Positions 1 to 7,797 of a DNA stretch of 36,009 bases are shown one piece after another. Numbering within the stretch: position 1 is the stretch's first letter; each line of letters opens with the position of its first letter. Source of the stretch: an uncultured Clostridia bacterium (GTDB lineage Bacteria; Bacillota; Clostridia; Christensenellales; Pumilibacteraceae); the NCBI GenBank assembly GCA_934270565.1, contig CAKQPR010000016.1:1-36009 (forward strand), written 5' to 3'. Both the position numbers and the translations under genes were made by a program. The notes below the pieces were generated by a model. The model searched no databases. It saw only the letters and a list, made by a program, of their open reading frames with translations, and was not told the DNA's origin.

Positions 1-232
1 GCGGTGAGCCACCGCGGGCAATTATTAGTTTGCAATGTCCTTCCCGCTCCGGTAGGGCGGGGCGCCCTCGCCCCGCCGACAGGGAGCCCCTGCAGGCAAG
101 TCGGCGATGCCCGCACTTACTTTTGGTTGAGTATGATAGAGGCGTTCCTCGTCCGGCGGTGAGCCACCGCGGGCAATTATTAGTTTGCAATGTCCTTCCC
201 GCTCCGGTAGGGCGGGGCGCCCTCGCCCCGCC
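1..232. repeat. 77-bp direct repeat, two copies
   Basis: Bases 1-77 recur at 156-232 with no difference that I can see. Each copy runs from GCGGTGAGCCACCGC through a GGTAGGGCGGGGCGCCCTC palindrome that could fold as a hairpin. Between them, at 75-120, lies part of the 31-bp unit (CAGGGAGCCCCTGC...AAGTCGGCGATG) that is tandem elsewhere in the window. Weak open frames here are by-products of the repeat and I call no gene. Confidence 0.8.
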
Positions 233-475
233 TCTCAACCTTGCGTTACACTCTCGCATTACGATAGGATAATCGCGCACAAACAAACGAACATTATAAA
301 CCCAAACGGACACGGTGTCATTTCGAGCGTAGCCGAGAAATCCCCCGCATCGGAAACGAAACCGCTCGTACACTACTGCCCCCAAAATCACTCCCCCGCA
401 GCGGCTCACCGCCGAACTCGTCATAATTCGTGCCGATCCCCTCAAAAACAACCGGATTCGCGCGCCGAAACGCCG
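233..475. repeat. Hairpin repeat and otherwise empty spacer
   Basis: The stretch contains one copy of the dispersed hairpin element (about 315-350, GTCATTTCGAGCG...GAAATCCCCC). The rest has no recognisable gene, RNA or terminator. An open frame runs through it into the next gene from about 185, but it begins inside the repeat and is probably not translated. Confidence 0.6.
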
Positions 476-481
476 TATAAT
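476..481 (+). promoter_or_regulatory. TATAAT -10 box directly upstream of a start codon
   Basis: A perfect TATAAT ends six bases before the ATG at 488, so transcription would begin at or within a base or two of the start codon. There is no Shine-Dalgarno sequence in front of that ATG, which fits a leaderless transcript. The -35 region (around 453-458, CGGATT) is poor, so the call is tentative. Confidence 0.4.
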
Positions 482-487
482 AAAAGA

Positions 488-1204
488 ATGAAAAAATGCC
501 TTCTCATTCTCTTAACGATCACAATCGCGGTGTTTTCTCCCGTAAGCGCGCCCGCCTCTGCCGAAGCCGCGCCGTGTTACGCGCTGATCGGCGACAACGC
601 AACGTTTTACATGCGGTCGGACACGGACTTTAAGCCGCTTTTCGTTCTCCCGCAAGGGTATTTCGTGCGCCTGACGGGCGAAGAAAACGGCGATTATCTC
701 GCGGCGAACTACCTCGACCTCAACGGCTACGTTCTCGCTTCGGGCGTCGAAAAAGTCGATTACGTTCCGCGCTACAAGTATAACGAAACGAATTCGCTGA
801 CGATCGTGGGCGACGGGCACGCGGTAAATCTGCGTTCCGCGCCCGACCACACGACCAAAAACGTTCTGACCGAAATCCCCGACGAAACCGTCGCGTACTT
901 TTACGGAACGCAGGCGGGTACGAGCCAGATCCCCGCGATCGGCGAGCAATGGTACTATGTGCGAAGCGGCTCGGGCTCGGAAACCGTGCGCGGATACGTT
1001 TACTCGCTGTACGCCGACGCGAAACCCGTTATGGCGAACGTGATCGAGCGCGAACCGGCCGCCCCGACCGAGCCCGCCGTCGAAGAAACCGAACAGCCGT
1101 CGGATTATACGATGCGCGACGAAATCATTATCGTCGTTTCGCTCTGTATTCCCGCGATCGTGGTAATGTACCTGCTCTTCTGCGCCCCTCGCTCCCGCCG
1201 CTAA
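488..1204 (+). CDS. Secreted, membrane-anchored SH3-like (SH3b) protein
   Basis: This 238-residue protein starts with a signal peptide (MKKCLLILLTITIAVF, then an Ala-rich cleavage region near residue 28). Two SH3-like modules follow, at roughly 30-95 and 105-190. The second carries the usual bacterial SH3 pattern, with VNLRSAP early and WYYVRSGSG...GYVYSLY late. A Pro/Glu-rich linker (about 195-212) leads to a C-terminal membrane helix (about 213-233) and a basic end. Such proteins usually bind cell-wall peptidoglycan or partner proteins outside the cell; the ligand is unknown here. I chose the ATG at 488 because it begins the signal peptide. It has no ribosome-binding site but has TATAAT immediately upstream. 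The gene stands alone between repeats. Confidence 0.7.
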   Translation: MKKCLLILLTITIAVFSPVSAPASAEAAPCYALIGDNATFYMRSDTDFKPLFVLPQGYFVRLTGEENGDYLAANYLDLNGYVLASGVEKVDYVPRYKYNETNSLTIVGDGHAVNLRSAPDHTTKNVLTEIPDETVAYFYGTQAGTSQIPAIGEQWYYVRSGSGSETVRGYVYSLYADAKPVMANVIEREPAAPTEPAVEETEQPSDYTMRDEIIIVVSLCIPAIVVMYLLFCAPRSRR

Positions 1205-1269
1205 ATCGCTATCGCTATGAGCGCGGAGCCCGCGCGGGCAAGTGGGCAATGACGACGAGCCGCCGTGGG

Positions 1270-1341
1270 CAAGTTGGCGTTGACAGGAAGCCCCTGCAGG
1301 CAAGTCGGCGTTGACAGGAAGCCCCTGCAGGCAAGTCGGCG
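1270..1341. repeat. 31-bp tandem repeat, two units plus a partial
   Basis: The unit CAAGTYGGCGTTGACAGG... repeats with an exact 31-bp period at 1270-1300 and 1301-1331, differing at one base, and a third partial copy follows to 1341. Each unit contains a short palindromic core (AGCCCCTGCAGG). Related units occur at 7494 and 24080. Confidence 0.8.
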
Positions 1342-1394
1342 ATGCCTGTACTTACAAAAATAACATTATAAAACAAAGCGAAACGGTACTTTGT

Positions 1395-1740
1395 TTCGTC
1401 ATCCTGAGCGGAGCGCGAAGCGCGTAGTCGTAAGGATCTCGCGGGAGCGAACACGATCCCCTCGGAACGGTACACCCCAAACACTCGCCCGTGGTGGCTC
1501 ACCGCCGAGCGGGAGCGAACACGAACGTAGCTGAACGGTACTTTTATTTTCTTCCGTTACTGTACGTTATACGGCGGTCCGAGGGCGAACCGCCCTACCG
1601 TCGGCTTCGCCGACCAAATACGGTCGAAAATGTAATAACAGTATCGTTATCGGGTGACTTCCGCGGGGGATTTCTCCGCTTCGCTAACGCTTCGGTCGAA
1701 ATGACGTTAAATAGCGGCAAATATAACTTTTGTTAATGCG
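1395..1740. repeat. Composite dispersed repeat, reverse orientation
   Basis: The stretch holds hairpin elements (1399-1445 and 1668-1705, the latter GGGGATTTCTCCGCTTCG...CGAAATGACG) around the palindrome GGCGGTCCGAGGGCGAACCG at 1572-1600. From about 1560 to 1735 it is the reverse complement of 35615-35780, with scattered mismatches. No coding potential that I believe. Confidence 0.7.
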
Positions 1741-2228
1741 CGGTATGGGCATTCCTCGTCCGCCCAAGGGTATACCGTTTGAGTACAACGATACTTTGGC
1801 GGGCGTAACTCCGTTTCGGTAGGGCGGGGCGCCCTCGCCCCGCCGCTCAACCTTGCGTTACGCTCTCGCATTACGATGGACCATCCGCCGCGAGGCGGTC
1901 TTTACTTTGCCTCCCTTGTGTAAAGGGCGCGACGCGGCGGTGCGAAGCACCGTAAAAACAGTCCTCAGGCGACTGTTTTTAGCCAAAGCGGCGAAGCAAC
2001 TATGTTGCGAGCCGGGGGTAGGTGCGAGTGTGAGCGTTAGCGAGACGAAAAACGGTAGGATTGTTAAAACTCAACTGTAATTCGTACAGCGACTTTACAA
2101 TCCCCCACCCACCTGCGGTGGGAGCCCCCTTCCGCGCAATGTGGGCCTTATTTCGTCCGATTCGCGGATAATATTAAACAATACTAAACGGTTCACTCCC
2201 CCAGATCGCTCGCCGCCTCGTCCACGCC
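1741..2228. repeat. Repeat-derived spacer, no gene seen
   Basis: Another GGTAGGGCGGGGCGCC palindrome lies at 1820-1845. From about 1908 to 2135 there is a different element with palindromic ends (CCTCCCTTGTGTAAAGGG on the left, CCCACCTGCGGTGGGAGC on the right) and an internal hairpin (AAAAACAGTCCTC...GACTGTTTTT, 1952-1980). A 75-codon open frame crosses it but has no start signals and follows the repeat boundaries. Confidence 0.5.
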
Positions 2229-2675
2229 CTACACGCTTCGCAGCTTGCCCGCAAGTTGCGCCTGAACCGTCTTTATAAACCTCATAGCGCCGTAATCGTT
2301 ATCCATTCTTCTTTCGTCGTAACCGCAATCGTCAAGCTCTTTAATCGCCGCGTCGATCGCCTTCATAATTCTTCGATAAACGGCGTACTGATTTCTCCCG
2401 CTGTCGGCCGCAATCTCCTTCGCGCTTTTACCGCAAGCATAATTTTCGAGGTCGCGCGCCGCCTCTAAGCCGATTTGTCCGACGATGACGTCGTACATAA
2501 TCCTGATATTCACAAGTCGCGACTTATATCCGCTCAGATAAATAATTTTAGCGCATTGCTCGAGCGTGTTCCCGAACGGCGAAAGCGCAACTCTCTCTAT
2601 CCTTTTGTCTATTGTTTCTATTCTCCTGCCTATTTTCGGCACAATCCTGAAAATCGTTAAAATCCACTTCTTCAT
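2229..2675 (-). CDS. Small protein with a C-terminal sigma-region-4-like HTH
   Basis: The 148-residue protein starts at the ATG at 2675 because AAGGAG lies just upstream of it; an in-frame extension to 2825 has no such signal and crosses the likely promoter. The N-terminal half is basic and partly hydrophobic (MKKWILTIFRIVPKIGRRIE). The C-terminal half contains a helix-turn-helix-like stretch at about residues 88-120 (CGKSAKEIAADSG...AVYRRIMKAIDAAIKEL). It resembles sigma-70 region 4 and the small phage-type late regulators, but without a region-2 partner. I do not recognise the family. Its place next to the exporter operon is on the same strand, but a terminator separates them. Confidence 0.6.
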   Translation of the reverse strand: MKKWILTIFRIVPKIGRRIETIDKRIERVALSPFGNTLEQCAKIIYLSGYKSRLVNIRIMYDVIVGQIGLEAARDLENYACGKSAKEIAADSGRNQYAVYRRIMKAIDAAIKELDDCGYDERRMDNDYGAMRFIKTVQAQLAGKLRSV

Positions 2676-2720
2676 ATTTGTCTCCTTCAGCCACGGTCGC
2701 CAGCCCGAACGCCATTTTCG

Positions 2721-2749
2721 CCTATAATATATCGCCGAAAACGTGACAA
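2721..2749 (-). promoter_or_regulatory. Possible promoter of the small HTH gene
   Basis: On the minus strand TTGTCA (2744-2749) stands 17 bp from TATAGG (2721-2726). An ATATTATAGG context makes the exact -10 uncertain. Just upstream, GTGACA/ATGACA motifs occur three times (2743, 2754, 2773 on the plus strand), which could be regulator half-sites. Confidence 0.35.
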
Positions 2750-2863
2750 CAGTATGACATATATAAGCTTTTGTGACATTGTATTTCCAAAATTTTCCGT
2801 GGTAAAAATTTAACTTCGTCCTCAAAAAAAACGGTCGTTATCATTACGTTCCCCACCCCACGC

Positions 2864-2892
2864 AAAAACCGACCCCCTTGCGGGGATCGGTC
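2864..2892 (-). terminator. Intrinsic terminator of the ABC exporter operon
   Basis: On the minus strand ACCGATCCCC pairs with GGGGGTCGGT around a GCAA tetraloop and is followed by TTTTTG. It lies about 50 bp beyond the permease stop and closes the operon before the small HTH gene. Confidence 0.8.
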
Positions 2893-2941
2893 TTTAGTCG
2901 TTATTCGTTGTCTTGCGATTTACAACACTGCGTTTCTCTCG

Positions 2942-4792
2942 TTACAGCGGCAGATCCTTCTTGCAGAATTTCACCGCGCCGGCGGCATATCCGGCGATAC
3001 CGAGCGCAAACAGAATTGCGAATTTCCAGATAAACGCGGTAGTGCCTTCGAGGATAGACACGACGTCGAACAGCGAAATAATGGTAACGTAGTTGAAATA
3101 ATTGAGCGAATCGAGGCGAACGACCTGCGGAATAACCTGACTGCCGAACAGTCCGAGCATTGCCGCGACGAGCGCGAAGATACTGAGACCGCCGCCGATA
3201 GCCATAGCGCGTTTGGAGCGGTCGAACGTACACGACGTGAAATAGCACAGTCCGGACAGCGCGAACAGAACGAGGAACGCGCCGAGATTGATAAGCACGA
3301 GCTTGCCGTAAGTGAGCTCGACTTCGGCTTTTACGATCGACAGGCAGATACAACCGGTAACGGTGGTAAGGCAGATGATCGCGAGAAGCGAGCCGATAAG
3401 GTAAACCGCCTGCGTGAACACCACGCTCTTGCGCTTGGTCGAGGTAGACAGAACGTAAGCCATCGAGCCGCTGTCCACCTGCCCCGCGATCAGGTTGTTC
3501 GAAGCCATAATGAGGTAAATGATCGGGAGCAGAAGCCCTGCGAGCTTATAGAAGATCGAGCCCACGACGAGCGAGAACAGATCCATTTCGCCCACGTCTT
3601 TGAGCGCGGAAGCGACCTCTTCGGGAAGCGATTCGAGAAGGCTGCTCGACTCCTCCGCGCGTACCGCTTCGCGAACGGCGTCGCGTTTAGTTTCCTTTTC
3701 CTCTTCGGTGTAAGTGATCGGATTCCCCGCCTCGTCTTTGGCGTTATTCATCGTCGTTTCGAGTTCGGCAAGCTCGTAATCGAGCCGTCCGCGATAGCCG
3801 ATAACCGCCTTGCGCGCGATGTCTTTTACGGGCGCGTAAGTGTATCCGAAACCGTCGTATTTAGCCTCATCCACGCCGTAAGACGAGAGCGCATCCAGCA
3901 TTTCCGCTTTCGCCTTGTCGGACGTGATATTACCGGCAAGGAAGATAGCCGAACCCTTTTCGGCAAACTCTTCGACGTAATCGTTGCGCTCGTCCGAAGT
4001 GCGGTAAGCTTCCATATCGGTCGCGTGCGAAGCGTATTCCGTTACCGAAAACGCGATAGATTCTTCGCCGTTCTCGGTATAGAACGAATCGAACATTCTG
4101 CCGCTCCCGTCGCTTGCGGGCGGGTTGATAAGGTACATAATCGAAGCGAGAAGCTCGTTTTTGCCGTCCTCGTCAAGCTTTCTCTTAGTCGCAAGATCGT
4201 CGATATAGGTCTGAATCTCGGAGCAGGCCGAAGCGTAAGCCGCAGTCGGAACGAGCGTGGTCGCGTTGCTTACAGCCGTCGGATCGGAAGTCTGCCATTG
4301 CGCCACCTTTGCGGCGTAATCCGGATCGGTCGGGTCGGCGGGGCGCGCCGCGAGCCAGTCTGTGAACGCCTTTACGATATACTGTTTGTAAATCGGCGAA
4401 GTTTCGGTATTTACGGGCACGTTCGCCTGCCACTGCGCCATTTTCGCGGCGTAATCCGCGGCGGTCGGGTCGGTGGGCATCTGAGCTTTCCACGGCAGGA
4501 ATTTCGTCATATAGAAAGTCTGCGCGCCCGAAGCGTCCGCAACGAAATACTCGTCGAACTTTTTAAGCCCGTCCTTCTCGTCCTCAAAGTAACCGATCGC
4601 GCGGTCCTCCATCGACGATTCGATTTCCTTTTTGATAATCGTGTCCTGAATGGCGTTTTTGGTTTCGCCGATATTGCCGCCGCCCGAAATGAGCATAACG
4701 CACGCGAGCATAAAGCAAACGGCGAACGCGATGATCGCCCACATAGTGCCGTTAGCCTTGCAGGACTGTTTGAAAAGCGCTTTACTGAACAT
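2942..4792 (-). CDS. ABC-2 type exporter permease with a large extracytoplasmic domain
   Basis: This 616-residue protein is the membrane part of the exporter whose ATPases lie upstream. One helix spans about residues 17-37. A large soluble loop of roughly 375 residues follows, presumably outside the membrane, and about six helices fill the C-terminal third (from near residue 415, LFSLVVGSIFYKLAGLLLP). The loop holds an internal repeat: P-x-DPT-x-x-DYAAK-x-AQWQ near residues 106-122 and again near 152-167. A charged, coiled-coil-like segment (about 340-395) precedes the helices. The gene overlaps the preceding ATPase by 11 bp, indicating translational coupling. Substrate unknown; TetR control suggests an exported toxic compound or peptide. 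Confidence 0.8.
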   Translation of the reverse strand: MFSKALFKQSCKANGTMWAIIAFAVCFMLACVMLISGGGNIGETKNAIQDTIIKKEIESSMEDRAIGYFEDEKDGLKKFDEYFVADASGAQTFYMTKFLPWKAQMPTDPTAADYAAKMAQWQANVPVNTETSPIYKQYIVKAFTDWLAARPADPTDPDYAAKVAQWQTSDPTAVSNATTLVPTAAYASACSEIQTYIDDLATKRKLDEDGKNELLASIMYLINPPASDGSGRMFDSFYTENGEESIAFSVTEYASHATDMEAYRTSDERNDYVEEFAEKGSAIFLAGNITSDKAKAEMLDALSSYGVDEAKYDGFGYTYAPVKDIARKAVIGYRGRLDYELAELETTMNNAKDEAGNPITYTEEEKETKRDAVREAVRAEESSSLLESLPEEVASALKDVGEMDLFSLVVGSIFYKLAGLLLPIIYLIMASNNLIAGQVDSGSMAYVLSTSTKRKSVVFTQAVYLIGSLLAIICLTTVTGCICLSIVKAEVELTYGKLVLINLGAFLVLFALSGLCYFTSCTFDRSKRAMAIGGGLSIFALVAAMLGLFGSQVIPQVVRLDSLNYFNYVTIISLFDVVSILEGTTAFIWKFAILFALGIAGYAAGAVKFCKKDLPL

Positions 4793-5696
4793 CTTTTTTA
4801 CTCTCCTTCTCTTTCAGAATCTCTTTGAAATGCCGCTCCAGCGTGTACGGCAATTCGGAAATAAACTTGACGTCGTACCCGACGAGCGACGAAATCAGCT
4901 TGCCGCCGTCCTCGCTCTTAATCTTTACGGTGTACTGATTGTACTGTTCCTGAACTCTTATGATTTCGTACCCGAGCCCGCCGAATTTCACGAAATCGTC
5001 GTGATTTTTGAATTCGACCTTGAATTCCTTGACGGGGCGGTTGCGGATCGCGTTCATATCGGCGATATCGACTATGTAACCGTCGCGGATAAGCGCCACG
5101 CGGTCGCACGTTCCCTCGAGCTCTTCGAAAAGGTGCGAGCTCATAAAGATCGTCTTGCCCTTCTTCTGCTCGTCGCGAAGAATATCGAGAAAGCTCACGC
5201 GCATAAGCGGATCGAGCCCCGTCGTCGGCTCGTCGAGCACCAGAAGCGGCGAATCGAACATAAGCGCGGCGACGAGCGCGGTTTTCTGTTTCATACCCTT
5301 GCTCATACGCTTGAGGTTTGCGCGCGGGTCGAGCTGGAGCCGCTCGATAAGCGTGTTCGCGTAGCTTAGATCGCCGAGCCCTTTGAAGTCAGCCTGACAT
5401 TTTAGAAAGTCGATACCCGTTTTAAGGTCGGGAAACGCGATTTCCCCGGGAACGTAACCCACCTTATCGGCGATTTCGCTCGCGTGATCCCACGAAGTCT
5501 TGCCGTAAACCTTCGCCGAACCGCTCGTAGGTTTCACGAACCCGAGGAAATTTCGGATAGTCGTGGTTTTTCCGCTGCCGTTCGTGCCGACGAAACCCAT
5601 CGTTTCGCCCTCGCGTACCGACAAAGTCACGTCGAAAATGCCGCGCCCCGAGCCGTAATCCTTGGTAAGTCCGTTCAATTCTATTACGTCTTTCAT
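4782..5696 (-). CDS. ABC transporter ATP-binding protein (second of pair)
   Basis: The 304-residue protein has a complete nucleotide-binding domain: Walker A GTNGSGKTT (about residues 37-45), a signature-like MSKGMKQK replacing the classical LSGGQ (about 132), Walker B LLVLDEPTTGLDP (about 150-162) and an SSH switch. After about residue 215 comes a C-terminal extension typical of ABC-2 drug or lantibiotic exporters. It overlaps the upstream ATPase by 4 bp (ATGA) and the downstream permease by 11 bp. It is clearly a paralogue of the first ATPase, so the exporter probably uses a heterodimer of unlike ATPases. Confidence 0.85.
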   Translation of the reverse strand: MKDVIELNGLTKDYGSGRGIFDVTLSVREGETMGFVGTNGSGKTTTIRNFLGFVKPTSGSAKVYGKTSWDHASEIADKVGYVPGEIAFPDLKTGIDFLKCQADFKGLGDLSYANTLIERLQLDPRANLKRMSKGMKQKTALVAALMFDSPLLVLDEPTTGLDPLMRVSFLDILRDEQKKGKTIFMSSHLFEELEGTCDRVALIRDGYIVDIADMNAIRNRPVKEFKVEFKNHDDFVKFGGLGYEIIRVQEQYNQYTVKIKSEDGGKLISSLVGYDVKFISELPYTLERHFKEILKEKESKKDVQ

Positions 5697-6634
5697 TTGA
5701 GCGCTCCTCCGTAATCGCGGTCTTCCTTATAAAACCGCATAAAGTAATCTTCGAGCGACTCGCGGCGGTTGCCCATCGCCGTAACGCCGTACTTCGACAG
5801 AAGCGTAATAACCTCGTTAAGCACTTTGTCGTCCACGGCGAGCTCGAGCCCGTTTTCCGCTTTGTCGTCGAGAACGTCCACGTCCGAAAGCTTCTTCGCT
5901 TCCGCCTCGAAGCCGTTTTTTCCGGCGGGCGTCGCGAATTTAACGTCGTAAAACTTGCGGCTCGCATGTTTGAGCTCGTCCGCAACGAACTGGCTCACGA
6001 TCCGTCCGTCCTTGATAATCGCGATGCGGTCGCAAGTCGAATCGATTTCCGAGAAAATGTGGCTCGAAAGGAGAATCGTCTTGCCGCGCGCTTTGAGTTC
6101 GTGAATATATTCGACGAACCGTTCCTGCATTACGGGATCGAGTCCGCTCGTCGGCTCGTCGAGAATGAGCACTTCGGGGTCGTGCATAAACGCCGTAACT
6201 ACCGCGAGTTTTCTCTTTACGCCGAGGCTCATGCGCTTCGTTTCGCCGCGAAGAACAACGTCGTCGAGCTCGAACGTTTTCAACATTCTGTCCAGAAGCA
6301 CGCTCTTCGCGCCCGCATTTTTCCTCAGCTCCGTTTCCATATTTATAAAGTCCCAACCGGTAAGCCCCTGCGGCAGAGCGACTTCGCCGGGGATATACCC
6401 GACCCGACCGAGAACGTCGTAATACTTGTCGAACGTCTCCTCGCCGAAAAGCCGCGTGTGCCCGCTGTCCGGTTTACTGAACCCCATCAGATGACGGATC
6501 GTCGTGCTTTTGCCCGCGCCGTTCGGTCCTAAAAACCCGAACACTTCGTTCGGTCTGACCGAAATGCTTACGTCGAACACGCCGCGACCGAAGCCGTAAT
6601 CCTTCGTGAGGTTTTCCACTTCGATGGTTTGCAA
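5693..6634 (-). CDS. ABC transporter ATP-binding protein (first of pair)
   Basis: The 313-residue protein starts at a TTG (LQTIEVENLTKDYG); AAGGAGG sits nine bases upstream at 6644-6650. A longer in-frame reading to 6733 would run through the promoter and has no ribosome-binding site. Walker A is GPNGAGKST, the signature is MSLGVKRK, Walker B is VLILDEPTSGLDP, and an SSH switch follows. The C-terminal 90 residues form the extension seen in ABC-2 exporters. It is the first gene of the exporter operon, transcribed from the promoter at 6701-6729 and very probably repressed by the TetR protein encoded divergently. Confidence 0.85.
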   Translation of the reverse strand: MQTIEVENLTKDYGFGRGVFDVSISVRPNEVFGFLGPNGAGKSTTIRHLMGFSKPDSGHTRLFGEETFDKYYDVLGRVGYIPGEVALPQGLTGWDFINMETELRKNAGAKSVLLDRMLKTFELDDVVLRGETKRMSLGVKRKLAVVTAFMHDPEVLILDEPTSGLDPVMQERFVEYIHELKARGKTILLSSHIFSEIDSTCDRIAIIKDGRIVSQFVADELKHASRKFYDVKFATPAGKNGFEAEAKKLSDVDVLDDKAENGLELAVDDKVLNEVITLLSKYGVTAMGNRRESLEDYFMRFYKEDRDYGGALK

Positions 6635-6674
6635 ACTTTTTTGCCTCCTTTTACGAAAAATTGTTTCAACATAG

Positions 6675-6703
6675 TTGACATTTGAACACTGTCGATATAT
6701 AAT
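6675..6703 (+). promoter_or_regulatory. Consensus sigma-A promoter towards the TetR gene
   Basis: TTGACA (6675-6680) and TATAAT (6698-6703) are perfect and 17 bp apart. The spacer contains operator copy 1. The -10 box overlaps that of the opposing promoter, so polymerase can probably occupy only one at a time. The resulting 5' leader to the TetR start is about 185 nt. Confidence 0.75.
6677..6693. promoter_or_regulatory. Probable TetR operator, copy 1
   Basis: GACATTTGAACACTGTC has matching GACA/TGTC ends, as in many TetR-family operators. It fills the plus promoter's spacer and ends about where minus-strand transcription would start (6694), so binding here could silence both directions. Confidence 0.6.
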
Positions 6704-6729
6704 ATAGTCAAAAGCGGTGCAAAGGTAAA
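6701..6729 (-). promoter_or_regulatory. Promoter of the ABC exporter operon
   Basis: On the minus strand TTTACC (6724-6729) and TATATT (6701-6706) are spaced 17 bp. Transcription would begin near 6694, giving a leader of about 60 nt to the TTG start at 6634. Confidence 0.55.
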
Positions 6730-6751
6730 GCACAATATTTTAATCAATGTC

Positions 6752-6768
6752 GATATTTGAACACTGTC
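6752..6768. promoter_or_regulatory. Probable TetR operator, copy 2
   Basis: GATATTTGAACACTGTC matches copy 1 at 16 of 17 positions, in the same orientation. It lies 75 bp away, about seven helical turns, so both sites face the same side of the DNA. It is upstream of the exporter promoter and could allow looping or cooperative repression. Confidence 0.6.
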
Positions 6769-6897
6769 GAATAAATTGATTAAAGCCGCAAAAAATTATT
6801 CTTTGCTCTGTCGTTTTTTGCACACGCGAACGCACCGAATTTTAACAAATCGTTCACGACAGGCAAAATCCGGAGAAAAGAAAAGGAGAAAAACAAA

Positions 6898-7473
6898 ATG
6901 AAAGTCAAAGTTATGAACAATTCTTCGCGCAAAACGCGCAAGCTGATCCGCTCGACGTTCGCAGAAATGCTGAGCGAAAAAGGCACGATCGACAAAATCA
7001 CCGTCACCGAGCTCGTGAAACGCGCGAACATCAACCGCGGCACATTCTACACGCATTACGACGACGTGTATTCGGTCGCGGAGGATTTCGAAACCGAAAT
7101 TCTCGAGCAATTCGACGCGGCAAGTGCGGACATCGCCGACCTCGACGCGTTCGTGGAAAGTTTCTTCGATTTTATCAAGGAAAACGAGCCGTATTATAAG
7201 ATGCTCTGCAAGTCAAACGAATTCATTTTCGCCGCGAACAAGCTCGTCGTTACCGCCGCAAACCGCATGTGCGAGCTGTGTAAGACCGTTTTCGGCGACG
7301 TCGATCCCAACCTCGAAATCACGCTCAATATTTTCGTCGCGGGGCTCACCTACGAATATGTCCGTTATTGCCGCGGCTTGTCCGACAACGACGCCGGAAG
7401 ATTGTACGCCTACACCAAACTGTGGTACAAGAGCTTCATCGCCCACGAAAGCTCCCTCATCGAGGAAAAGTAA
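6898..7473 (+). CDS. TetR/AcrR-family transcriptional regulator
   Basis: This 191-residue protein has the TetR N-terminal DNA-binding domain: TRKLIRSTFAEMLSEKG, then the helix-turn-helix ITVTELVKRANINRGTFYTHY (about residues 35-55). The rest is a helical ligand-binding and dimerisation domain with a hydrophobic centre (about 140-180). AAGGAG (6883-6888) lies nine bases before the ATG. It faces away from the exporter operon across a region with two matching 17-bp operators, so it is inferred to repress the exporter and itself until a ligand, perhaps the exported molecule, binds. The ligand cannot be read from the sequence. Confidence 0.88.
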   Translation: MKVKVMNNSSRKTRKLIRSTFAEMLSEKGTIDKITVTELVKRANINRGTFYTHYDDVYSVAEDFETEILEQFDAASADIADLDAFVESFFDFIKENEPYYKMLCKSNEFIFAANKLVVTAANRMCELCKTVFGDVDPNLEITLNIFVAGLTYEYVRYCRGLSDNDAGRLYAYTKLWYKSFIAHESSLIEEK

Positions 7474-7493
7474 ACGCATAAAGGAAAACCCTT

Positions 7494-7734
7494 GCGGGCA
7501 AGTCGGCGATGGCAGGGAGCCCCTGCGGGCAAGTCGGCGATACCCGTACCTACTTTCGGTAGAAAAGGTAGGGGCGGACGCCCCCGTCCGCCCGCCAACC
7601 TTGCGGAACGCTCTCTCGCCTCGTCATTTCGAGCGCAGTCGAGAAATCTCGCGGGAGCGAATACTGTCGCAACTGAACGGTATATTTCAAATTACCCGCC
7701 CGCGCGGGCTAACCGCATTTACCCGCCACATGCA
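7494..7734. repeat. Repeat cluster between tetR and the APC permease
   Basis: The 31-bp unit recurs with a 31-bp period from 7494 (about one and a half units, GCGGGCAAGTCGGCGATGGC). A GGTAGGGGCGGACGCC palindrome (7566-7592) and a hairpin element (7624-7670, CGTCATTTCGAGCG...) follow. I see no gene in the 320-bp gap. Confidence 0.7.
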
Positions 7735-7765
7735 AAAAACGGAAAGCACGAAACTTTCCGTTTTT
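7735..7765. terminator. Bidirectional intrinsic terminator
   Basis: A perfect 12-bp stem AAAAACGGAAAG / CTTTCCGTTTTT encloses a 7-nt loop. Its A and T runs let it serve both the TetR gene on the plus strand and the permease on the minus strand, whose stop is about 30 bp away. Confidence 0.9.
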
Positions 7766-7797
7766 CTTATACTCTATTCGGTTATTCTATCTATCCG

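Noticed and set aside
185..487. N-terminal extension of the SH3-like protein
   Set aside because: It would start inside a direct repeat and place 101 unstructured residues before a normal signal peptide.
1853..2080. 75-codon frame in the gap after the SH3-like gene
   Set aside because: It follows the outline of a palindromic repeat and has no ribosome site.
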